From Hymenopellis radicata (taxonomy: Eukaryota; Basidiomycota; Agaricomycetes; Agaricales; Physalacriaceae): a DNA stretch of 64,000 bases. A program made the translations under genes and the position numbers. The stretch is taken from NCBI GenBank assembly GCA_015501595.1, contig JADNRX010000253.1, positions 16,592 through 80,591 on the forward strand. The letters run 5' to 3'. The stretch's first letter is position 1, and every line of letters starts with the position of its first letter. Of the stretch, positions 1 to 9,346 are shown in pieces. The notes beneath the pieces were generated by a model. It made no database searches and was not told where the DNA came from. It was given only the letters and a program-made list of their open reading frames with translations.

Positions 1-178
1 TGTGCTTTTGCCCTTGTTCTGGTTCTTGTTCTTGAAATGAAATGATCAATGTTACGCATCGCAAAACTTTTTCCATTTGAAGTACAACCACTTCTCTCCC
101 CCGAAACAATGTGTGGTTATTCTAGTGTTGATGGCGAATGAATAGAAATCAAGACGGCCAGTACTGTCGTCCCTACCT
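1..178. other. Left-edge sequence, downstream flank of the dehydrogenase gene
   Basis: AT-rich stretch beyond the stop codon of the minus-strand dehydrogenase. No open frame or recognisable motif was seen, and it is probably 3' untranslated or intergenic sequence. Confidence 0.4.
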
Positions 179-1160
179 TTAGGCCGTAGCCGTCATCTGC
201 AACGAATGCTGCCACACGGCTTCCTTCTCCTCATCGGAGTAAGTGTATCGCGCAGTTCCCTCGTCGTTGCCTTTCTCGTCGCGCAGGAACCAACCTTTCT
301 TCCCATCAAGCAGGGCATACAACATATATTCCGCGCTTTCTTCCGGCGTAATGGCGAGAAGGTACGCCAAAAGGATAATCAACGGCGCCAACAGGCGGGC
401 GGGCCAGCGCTTGTATATGATGGACAGCCCGGGTGTGTTGACGAAACCGGGGAAGATATGCGTAAACCCAATGTCGGGATTACGCTTCGAGAAGCCCTAT
501 GGTGCATGTGTTGTGTCTGTCGTGGGTCGAATAAGGTGAGAAGCTTACCTCGATCATGATGTTGTTATAGGCACCCGACCAGGCTGCGGCTTTGAAAGCG
601 CCATACCGATTCTTCATGTCGAGATTGTCCATTTCGAGAAGAGGAGAGCTCCTCGCGCCGAGAATGGAAAGGACGCTGGCTTGCTCCCCGGCATCGCTAG
701 CTTTCTGCAACCGGGGCAACAGCGACTGGATGACCTTGAAACGATGGTAGTATCGCAAAGCGAGCATCTTGTCGAGACCTTCTTCGGTTTCTTCGCGTCC
801 CGAAAATTGAACGAAACCAGCGGAGAGTACGAGAAAGTTGATTTTCGAGACTTTCTGGCCGAGCTCGGTGCATGTGGCGCTGATGTTCTTCATCAAAGAC
901 GCGTCACAAGACATGAATTCGCGTAAGACTGGATCTCCGTCTTCACCAAGAGGCGGGGCTGGCAGCGACGCGAACGTCTTCTCGGCGGCGGCGCGATTCC
1001 TACCAATAATAACGAGATGGACATTTCCACCCATGTAGGAAGCGACGGCTTTGACCATGGCCTCTCCGATGCCAGAAGTGCCACCGACAAATACAGCAAC
1101 AGGTACATACGACGGTTTGAACGCCTCATTAGCAGCTTTGACGATGGGAAGTGTAGGCAT
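179..1160 (-). CDS. Short-chain dehydrogenase/reductase (SDR) family protein
   Basis: NAD(P)-dependent oxidoreductase of the SDR fold, substrate unknown. Two exons (1160-549 and 496-179) join in phase 0 across a 52-nt GT-AG intron and give about 309 residues, a normal SDR length. The N-terminal cofactor loop reads GGTSGIGEA (about residues 27-35), a variant of TGxxxGxG. A YGAFK segment near residue 188 supplies the catalytic Tyr-x-x-x-Lys, preceded by a Ser-containing strand end (VLSILGARSS). After the splice the chain continues with PGFVNTPG, as in fungal SDRs of the 'NAD(P)-binding protein' group. A hydrophobic segment (LLAPLIILLAYLLA) lies in the C-terminal third and may be a membrane anchor. 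It is followed on the same strand by the TMEM184-like gene. Family call is firm; substrate cannot be read from the sequence. Confidence 0.88.
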
Positions 1161-1410
1161 GATGGTGGTTGGTTGCAGAGGAATACAGTAGAGTCATATG
1201 GTTGCCCTGAAGAGTCTAAGCATACGGTACCGACGATTGATGTTTCAATGTTTGTCATTCACCTGGCACGCAGGTTCGTCAACGCGCTACAGGAAAATAT
1301 ACGATGGAAATAACACTACATGTAAAGTATATTGAGGTAATAAAAATATAGATGTGCAAGCCGGAAATATGTGAGATCGTAAACCCAGTCGTAAAACATT
1401 AAATCATGAA

Positions 1411-4400
1411 CTATGGCCGCTGACGGCGGTCGTTAGGACCAGGAGAGAATTGTCCAGGAGGCTGATGGGTGCGAGAAGGCTGGCCACTCGCGCGCCGGTC
1501 AGGCGTTCGCGGGGAACGAGGAGAAGGAAGACCGGGTATCGGGAAAGATCCTCTGAACTCATGTAAGGATCATTGGGATGTCTGTTGACATGAGGCGTTC
1601 CAGAGAATGAAGGTTGTGAGATGCTACTCTCAAGGTTATCACGAGAATAACTTGCAGCTGGGACGGGAAATTGCGGGCGATGGTGGTCATCTTGAGTAGA
1701 TGAGTACGGCGGCGTCGGTGTCGGTGAAGTAACTCTGAGGTCGGGATAGCGGTCCGGTTGGGCGTAGAATGTATGGGGTGACGGCTGAGGCATTCGTTGA
1801 GGTGAGGGCATGGAGTTCTGTCTACTTTGACGGCGACGGGCGATATCAGCTGGTGAATACACCTGGGCGGAATTCCGGCGGAGGCCATTCGAGCGTTTAG
1901 GTGGTGGTTGACGATCAGACGGAGGAGTGGCGTAAGCTTCGCCCTCGATTTCGAGGGGCCTAGGGACTTCGGAGGCAGCACTGCCCGTATCAACATCAAG
2001 TTCGGCCTGTGGAAAGCAGACTCGCGATGATGTGACATTTCCGGTGCCCCCACTTCGTCAACTATTTCCACAGTAATTCCGACGGTAGAGGCAGCATCTA
2101 CATGAGCCTGTCTTGTGCTTCGCTCGCCAGCCAGGCCGATGTTGTGATCGTGCGATTCCTGCGTTGGCGTATTTTGACCATGTCCAAGAGAAGTACCATG
2201 CCCTGTACTTGGGGGAAAGACGCGTCCAAACAAACTGTCTGCGGACCGGACCATAGATGGAGACATCTGATGGGATATGTTCGGGTTCGGATCGTGTCTG
2301 GGCGGAGGTGAATGAGGTCTGTTTTCGGAATCTCGTCGGCGGGAGGAACGATGCTGTTTAGAGCCATGACGCGAAGAGGGAGGGGGAGGCGATGCAAGGT
2401 CTCTGGGCTGCTGCCGATGAACGTGAGAGCTTCTATGATCGGTATACACTGAAAGTGGGGAAAGGATATCATCACGAACAATGATACCATTCTCATCCTG
2501 ATGATAGATGCTTGGATGTTGCGGTTGACCTCGGCTTTGGCGGATGAGACTGGGAGGCGGAGGATCGTCGAATTCATAACGTTGGTTATGATCTCCGAGA
2601 AGTCGGCGCTGTCCATCTTCATCCTTGCCAGGACGATGCGGACGGCGCTTCTTCGAGTGTCTCCGGCGATTCGAAGGCTGCTGCACTGGAGAATATCGGT
2701 CACTTTCATCATCAACATCTTGGCCAGACTGAGATATCCTGTCGTATACGTTCCGCCACCAAGAACGCTGTGGTCGATGATCATATAGTGACTGCTCCCG
2801 AGACTTGATGTGGCCACGTCCCGGGATTTCTGTCAAAGAATGGCGAGTTAGCAGTAGATGAGGCACGAGTATACGAAACCTACGAGAACCGTATCCCCGT
2901 CGCTCTAGTTCCCGTTCGATTTGTACTTCAAGATCGTCGCTTTTCTCGCGATGAAGACCGTACACAAACTCGTCGCCAAGTCCTAGCCATTGTCGTTCAA
3001 CCCGCTCTTCCGCAGCTACATCCAAATGTACATCGGGCAATGTCGCAAACTCCTTCTCCGACGTTTCAACATAAGTTAAAGTATGCTTCGTAACAAGGAT
3101 GGCGCTTTTCCCGTCAAGGTTAGTGCGAGACTTTCCAAAGGCACTTTCGTAATGAGCAAGGCGCTTGACACCCTGGTCAACTGGAGGCTCCCTGCCACGC
3201 ATCTTTGCCCACATGTACTTCCACCCTTGCCAAATTTCTCGGAATGTTTCCCTGAAATCCATGGCATGCAAAAATGAGCGTAACATGGGTGTACATTTCG
3301 GGCGCGGCGCATTTGGATTTTGATGATGATGGGGACGGTAGACCTTGTACGTGAAAGCGCGAATGTGGAGAAATGCGAAGAGCCTGCTACAAGTCAATCA
3401 AATGTCGAATTCTAAGGGGGTGTCACATACATCATCTCGAACGTCTCGAGCAGAGCGCCAATCCCAATGTTGATATCTTCGGCGGTCATGTATTTTGTCT
3501 GCCAAAAGGTAAGTCTTGTCCGCGAAAATGTGAAGTAAAGGAGGGGCGCCTACATCCTTGATGACAGACAGCATGGAAAGCACGGAAAGTAGGGAAGCCT
3601 GCCAGAAGGTCAAGAACACTAGAAGAACGTCTAAGTCAATGGGACTGATCGATTGGTCAAGTGAATAACCTACCGACAGCCTTGATAGCAAAGAGCTTCA
3701 GTAAAGGTCTTTGAGGCGCCAACTCTTCGGATACGACCACGTAGAGTTGAATCAGACAGTACATGGCGATGGTGACAGAGATGGAGACGATGACGGTGAG
3801 CTTTTATGAATGTCAGAAGAGCATCGGACTGAGGCCGTGATATCCTACGTAGACGTGGCCCCATCCGGGTCCCCAGGAAGCTTCACAATACAAGCCGGCG
3901 TACTCAAGAGCAACCGCAATAAGAGTCGTTCTAAGAAGGGAAGATTAGATCCGGAAATCAATCAGGCATCAACACTCACAGAGGTCGTATAACACAGTAT
4001 TGTAGCACACCCCACTTCATCCATTGCAGAAAGTATAGACCGTCGCTTGGCTTCCATTTAACAGATCCCAACGGGAACACCCATGTTTTTACCTTTTCCC
4101 CGTTCAGGCGCGCCTTGGAATCGGCTTCCTTAGACAAGCCCTTTTTTAAGAAAAGAGCCTTTTGCTCTGTCTCATCGGGAGAGAGATAACAGAGGAGAAG
4201 ATAGAAGAAGGCAGTCAAGACGGTTGATTCGTAGCCGTCTCTGATTAGAAGTAACGGTGTGGAATGGTTCTGTTTCCAAGATGAGGGTGGTTCACAGAGT
4301 GATAATCGGCGGACGCACCCAAAAGAAGTACGACAGTAAACTGATGATGGCGTAGACAGGAACAAGGAGCAGGATTCGTACAATGTCTGGAGGAATATGA

Positions 4401-4788
4401 GGGAATCTTCTCAATACGTTGAGGACGCCTTACATCGTTGTTCATGTTTCTGAGGTGGACGGTCAATGAATGGCTATCTGACAATGTAAGGTGCACTCAC
4501 ATTTGTATACCATTGCAGATGTTTGCTCATGAGCCAGGCAGAGGTCACCACGGCGATTATAGTGAAGAACGAGGCAACAATCCATCCAACCTATATAATT
4601 TGAGTCTCCCTTTTCGCAAGAGATTATTCGAGCATACATGGTGCGCTTCACAACACTTTAGCCCAACATTCTGAGATGAAGATAGAGCAAAACGCACCTT
4701 GAAAAACTAGATCCCCGTTCTGAAGCAGCGAAGGCCCGTCTTCAGCTGTATGTTTAGGGCATACTGAAGTATTGTTCTCCTGAGCCAT
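1411..4788 (-). CDS. OSTalpha/TMEM184-family (Solute_trans_a) seven-pass membrane protein with long disordered tail
   Basis: Multi-exon gene starting at ATG 4788 (MAQENNTS). Successive exons encode the characteristic blocks of the organic solute transporter alpha/TMEM184 family: a first helix ending in LMSKHLQWYTN, IVRILLLVPVYAIISLLSYFF, RDGYESTVLTAFFYLLLCYL, the hallmark KWKPSDGLYFLQWMKWGVLQ, and later helices near 3,600-3,800. An amphipathic region and a very long Ser/Pro/His/Arg-rich tail (about 3,000 down to 1,411) follow. Fungal homologues are vacuolar or endosomal membrane proteins; the transported substrate is unknown. The tail changes frame twice: near 2,010-2,050, probably a short intron, and near 1,565, where no convincing splice site exists. 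The stop at 1,411 belongs to the Pro/Ser/Arg-rich frame; a competing frame stops at 1,404. The family call is firm; the last 60 residues are uncertain. Confidence 0.85.
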
Positions 4789-5589
4789 TATGGTATCTCT
4801 CTATGGTGTCGTAAAATCGTGATAGTCTTGTCGTCAATGTCGGGATTCTGGTCGTCGTCGAGCACACTGCTGAGGTCGTCGTCGAATCCGGGAAGCCGTC
4901 GCTAGACAGGACAGACTTGTAGGCACTGCAGCCTCAGGCCTCAGCAGTCAGGAGAGACAAGGCACTTCGACGTTTCAAGTGTCATATCATGCCACGGGTG
5001 ATGCCGGCCGATCGCACCGTTTGTCCCTGCACGAAAGGCGTGCGACGCGCCTCGTGCGTCGTTGGCCGCCGTCCAGCCGCCGTCTTAGTACAAAGTAACA
5101 CGCGACAAGCGGCGCTGCCGTGAGGGGCACGGCAATGACTTGTCGGTACCGCGCCTAGAGTTGACTCAAAACTTGCTTAAGTACTGGGGTAACATAATAT
5201 GGCTCTTTTCCTCCCACTCCCACTCTGCCCGCTTTCCCGTGTGATCCCATGGCGTCCTTATGTATCGTGGAAATTCCTGGCAAGGAAAATACACCTGCCT
5301 GTAACGCACCGCCACATACATGCAGCATTTGGGCAAGGCCTTCACCCCGTTTGAAAGAAAAGGTTAGAATGTTCGGAGCAGACGCCGGTACAGAAAGCTA
5401 AGTGACCGACTTTGACTCGTTTTATGCGCCATTGACACTATACAATAATGCCGGTTATTTGTTTTTGGCCCTGGAGAGAAACAGGATACATAGAGTGATT
5501 ATTCAAGAACGAAGACAAGGACGCAAGCAAATCAACGAGCAACAGGGAAAACAAGACAGCATAAAACAAGCAGAATATTGAGAGCTGTG
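4789..5589. other. Intergenic region upstream of the TMEM184-like gene
   Basis: About 800 nt with no supported gene. The part next to the TMEM184-like start must hold its minus-strand promoter. A C/G-rich stretch (about 4,980-5,160) with several dyads and short CG-rich repeats is followed by AT-rich DNA. No motif is assigned. Confidence 0.4.
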
Positions 5590-6138
5590 ATGTTCTTTGA
5601 CGTGGGAGTCGAGAATATCTCAAGGCGACTGATGAATACGGAGAATTTCACAAAAAGAAGATGCCTCAACCCACCGTTTTTACTTCTCCTTCTCATCCTA
5701 CATTCAATCTTTGGCGCACCCGGAGCCACACGCTTGCTCGACGACGCGCCAAACGATAGCAGCACCCTGCAAGAGGATTCATTCCAAATACAGCATATAT
5801 CAAGACGACCTACGATGGCGGCCCAAAGCAATCTCCACCATGTCAAGCTAGGCACCAACGGCGCATCCTCCGGGCAAGTTCAACGCCCGAATGTGAGGCA
5901 TCATCAAGCTCTTCAAGCATCTGTAAGTCTGCGTAAGCATCTCAGTAAAGTGTTCACGTCTAAAGCGGGTACCGCTAGCTGCTCGATATGCGTCTCAACA
6001 GCCGCCATGATCTACGGGAAGCGTCAGCGACCGTCTCGCCAGGACAAGGATGCCAATGACATACAAGCGGCATCTCCGTGTCGAATGAGGGGCGTAGTCG
6101 GTCGTAGGGGTGGTACCGCCGTGTCCGACAGCTCTTGA
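5590..6138 (+). CDS. Hypothetical open frame with a signal-like hydrophobic segment, weak
   Basis: Longest plus-strand frame with an ATG start in a gene-poor block, about 182 residues. Some 26-40 residues in it has a basic patch and then a Leu-rich stretch (PFLLLLLILHSIFGAP), which resembles a signal peptide if an internal Met near 5,632 is the real start. The rest is Ser/Gln/Arg-rich without a recognisable domain. The opposite strand is also open over part of the region, so this may be non-coding or element debris. I do not recognise it. Confidence 0.18.
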   Translation: MFFDVGVENISRRLMNTENFTKRRCLNPPFLLLLLILHSIFGAPGATRLLDDAPNDSSTLQEDSFQIQHISRRPTMAAQSNLHHVKLGTNGASSGQVQRPNVRHHQALQASVSLRKHLSKVFTSKAGTASCSICVSTAAMIYGKRQRPSRQDKDANDIQAASPCRMRGVVGRRGGTAVSDSS

Positions 6139-7880
6139 GAGGCGGTTGACGGAGCGACGACGCGGGGGACGGATGTCTCTGGACCATGGCGTATCTTTGG
6201 GGGCAGTGGGACGGAGGTGAGTACTTATTACCATTATGTTTTTAAACTTTTGAATTCAACGGGAACGGAGGATCCAGTTTCGGTTACGAAAGTGCAACGC
6301 TAGCTTCTTTCGTGTCAAACAACAGGAACAATGGCTCTCGACCTCCGCCCTGGGCGCTCTGACGACGGCAAATCATCAACGAGTTGCACGCCTACCCTAC
6401 ATCTAGATGGCCCACCTGCGTCGATCCTTCGAGGAGGCAACCGAGCGAGGAACGCGCAAAAGCAAAGCCATACCCATGCCATTCCTAGAAAAGCGCTTTC
6501 TGCACACATCAGGTTCGTACCACCGTTTCAAGGCTTGTCCAGTGTTGAACCTTGAAGTTTCCTTCAGGAGACCGAATCACGTGATGTGGCGGCAGGAGAT
6601 AAGGAATCCAATCTTGAAGTCTTAGCGGGACAGGCAAGTGAAGCGAGCAATGAAAATCGTATTGGAGACGGGTGGAAAGGACGGCAAGAACGGCCAAGTA
6701 GGACTCGGAGAGGATTCCAAAAGGACAGCCAAGTTCAGTTCGTGCAGGCAATTCCCAGAAGTCGCGAAAAGGGGACGGGCTCGAAATGATCCTATGAATG
6801 TTCCCGGTCTGGAGAGCATGTATTGTTAAGTCCGCATCGATGGAAGAAATCCCAATCTCACCGTGTATTCTCGTCCCCTCAAGAATGCACGCTCGCCCCC
6901 ACCCATAGCCTGTGAAGAACATCCTCTGGATCCACTGTAGCGAGAAGATGTACACGGTCTATTTGTTCTCGCCAATTGCACTCGAGCTGCGCCTCGATGG
7001 CGACCGCGGCCGGCGATGCAGCCCCTCTTTGTGCAACAGCTGCACCACCTCTTTTTCTATGCCTTGACCATTGCTTGGCGTCCTCTCTAATACCAGTTTC
7101 TGAAGATCTACGGCGCTCTTCAAGGATTTGGAATGTACGCATAAATCCTGGAAGGCGTTTGGTATTTTCCTCTCCGTAGTTCCTGTTGACTGTGACTACA
7201 TTTTGTCCAGGGAAAAGGTTCTCCTTTGTGCAGTTTTTCCGAAGCGACGAAGCGTGCGGCTAGAGTCGAAATTTCTGGCAGACTGCGTGGATGGAGGGAG
7301 AAAAGCTGAAATTGCCAATTTTGATCGAGACTTTCCTCCCGTGAAGCGTCCCTCTTAGCTTGACCACCAGGACCCTCTTGAGGAGGTTTGAACCAACGAC
7401 AATCATGATCTCCACTGACATCTGCGCCTTTGCAAGCGAAGACTCGTCCTTACACTTTTGACAGGAATCAGCGTCAATTATGATTATGACCATTCGTTCA
7501 AACCTTCGACGGCTGTCTATTGGAACGCACTTTATGGCTTCAGGATATTTGAGCTTCATTTGTTGGCGTGCTGATGTCTGTTGGCAGTGATGGGGACTAC
7601 CAAGATGGCAATATAGCCAAGTGCCCATGTCGGTGTCCGAGCAGCTGGATCAAGGCGTCGGTCTCCCGCCGAAGGTTAGAATCGTGAGGAACTTGTCTAG
7701 AAAAAGCGCCGAGGACCACCCGTCTACCAACGACTACACCAAGAAATTCCCTACTCGCTTTGGCGGTGGGCGACATTGTAAGTCTCGCTTCAGCACCCTT
7801 ACACCCTAGTCTTCTTACTACCTTTCTCTACATCCCTACATCCTACCCCACTTCTTACTCAATGCTTACATCTCTACTCA
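6139..7880. other. Gene-poor stretch with short unassigned open frames
   Basis: Only short frames occur on both strands. The longest are a minus-strand frame 6,955-6,509 (about 148 codons) and one at 7,628-7,260 with a compositionally protein-like start (KYPEAIKCVPIDSRRRFERM). Neither resembles a family I know, and neither has a convincing intron-exon structure. Because a reverse-transcriptase relic follows at 7.9 kb, the simplest reading is decayed mobile-element sequence. Confidence 0.3.
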
Positions 7881-7884
7881 GATT

Positions 7885-8160
7885 TCGAGAGCCCCCCGGG
7901 ACTCAGGCCATGGCACTCGACATCGCCAAATTTCACCGAACTTGCCCAATCTTACCGGCGCTACTTCGTGGTCCAGGGATCGAAGAGTTTCTACATAGAC
8001 CAGGCATGCCCGTTCGGGTGTTGTTTTTCGGAGAGCAACGCGGGCTCCATTGCGAACGTAGCTGGGCGGCGAAGAAGGTCGAGTCGGGGGTCAAGGGGGT
8101 GGATGACTTGGGAGTCTTTCGACTTGCACTTGGTTTAGACACCGAGGGCCACTTCATCTA
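7885..8160 (+). pseudogene. Reverse-transcriptase-like relic, probably of a DIRS-type retroelement
   Basis: Three partial frames read in order like the palm region of a basidiomycete reverse transcriptase: GTQAMALDIAKFHRTCPI, then in another frame YFVVQGSKSFYID followed by ACPFGCCFSESNAGSIANVA, then VDDLGVFRLAL where a YxDD-type catalytic box is expected. The frame changes and the damaged catalytic box show decay. I recognise the ACPFG...SNAG block from repeated mushroom retroelement proteins; assignment to DIRS-like (tyrosine recombinase) elements is from memory of the family and is tentative. It directly abuts the left copy of a direct repeat starting at 8,162. Confidence 0.5.
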
Positions 8161-8161
8161 C

Positions 8162-8287
8162 CCTTATTCCACGCGTCACTATGGACGAACATTTCAGGAT
8201 AAATCTAGGTAAGGATCGACGGCAGCCTGTGCTGAGCAGGAGGAAAACATTTCGAAGTGGACCAGCTGCCTTTTTCGGATGCCAATG
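8162..8287 (+). repeat. Left copy of a long direct repeat (about 126 bp)
   Basis: Starts near ATTCCACGCGTCACTATGG and ends near TTTTTCGGATGCCAATGG. It matches 9,068-9,207 in the same orientation with scattered substitutions and a few small indels, including shared blocks such as GATAAATCTAGG and AAGGATCGAC. It lies between the reverse-transcriptase relic and a carrier-gene fragment. Confidence 0.85.
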
Positions 8288-8362
8288 GTACGACGAGATA
8301 CACTGCGTGAGCGCTACTGTGTAATGCTCCAGAGCATGTTCTAACAGCTTTCTCTAGATCCT

Positions 8363-8890
8363 AATGCCACGAGACCAACTTCTCCCGCTTCACAGCAGGA
8401 GCTTTACCCGGCGTCTTCCCTCGGTGCATAGCGGCACATCTCACCTTGTACAGGGATGACATCTGTCTGTTTTACTTACCCTCTCGAACTCGCCCGTGTT
8501 CGCATGGCCTTTCGAACTACAACCGCTTCTGACGCCCTTCGTCCCTCCTTCCTCCGCGCTTTGCGCAAGATATATCACGCATCCGCCTCCATACCACACG
8601 GCCAGAAAACTGCACCTTTATTTGAACAGTTTCCCTTCCTCAAGTTCTACCAGGGCTTTACTGCGACTATGGTTGGTATGATACCGTACGCGGGAATGTC
8701 GTTCCTTGCTTGGGGTTACCTTCGCGCACGCTTTCTTCCGAAAGACAAGTTAAAGGCTGCCTCTCCTGGGGCCGATCTGATAATTGGCGCTGTTTCGGGT
8801 GTGGCGAGACAAACTGTTGGGGGCGCTGTTTTCGGGTGTGGCGAGACAAAACTGTTGCGGTTTGGGAAGGAGGAAAGCGTCTATTAGATT
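8363..8890 (+). pseudogene. Truncated LEU5/SLC25A42-type mitochondrial carrier gene fragment
   Basis: Exon-like pieces of a mitochondrial solute carrier. A first piece reads ETNFSRFTAGALP. A second begins at 8,455 (GMTSVCFTYPLELARVRMAF) and carries the family signature P-x-[DE]-x-x-[RK]. It continues through FLKFYQGFTATMVGMIPYAG, as in the third repeat region of coenzyme A/LEU5-type carriers. It ends abruptly after ADLIIGAVSG, where a further transmembrane helix and signature should follow. The break coincides with a 36/38-nt tandem duplication (8,786-8,859). An intron-like gap is kept between the pieces, so this is a DNA-level copy and not a retro-copy. Its donor position reads GC. Only about a third of a carrier is present, hence a pseudogene or captured fragment. 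Confidence 0.78.
8786..8859 (+). repeat. Tandem duplication at the break point of the carrier fragment
   Basis: Two adjacent copies (8,786-8,821 and 8,822-8,859) share GGCGCTGTT and CGGGTGTGGCGAGACAAA and differ by two single-base insertions and one substitution. The carrier homology stops inside the first copy. Confidence 0.85.
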
Positions 8891-9067
8891 ACTAGGGCTT
8901 ACAAATATTGTGCGTGTTTCCTTGCGCCACACTTGACTGAAGCTGACCTGTGAAAAGTTCTTTTGTACATTATAGACATGTTGCACCACATAATCAAGAG
9001 ACTATAATGCTGTTAGCTCTGTTTCCAGTACTTGACGTCTGCTGGAAGCAAGGTTGGTCGTCCATGT

Positions 9068-9207
9068 CTTACTCCACGCGTCACTGTGGGCCAACATTTC
9101 GGGATAAATCTAGGCAAGGATCGACGACAGCCTGTGCTTAACCAGGAGGAAACGTTTCCAGGTGGATCAGAGGTGGACCAGGTTGCCTTTTTCGGATGTC
9201 AATTGGA
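9068..9207 (+). repeat. Right copy of the long direct repeat
   Basis: Matches 8,162-8,287 in the same orientation, with a short insertion (GATCAGAGGTG) in the second half. Together the copies frame about 780 bp that contains the carrier fragment. They could be long terminal repeats of a decayed element or the footprint of a local duplication. Confidence 0.85.
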
Positions 9208-9346
9208 TGGATGAATGTCATTCCAACCCATTGTTTGTTACAGCGCGTGACTTGTCACACTGCTTTCTACTATAAACACTGACAGACGCGACCAGATCAC
9301 CCACACTACTTCCCCTCTCCTTTCGCCATACGCTAGTTCATTGGCG

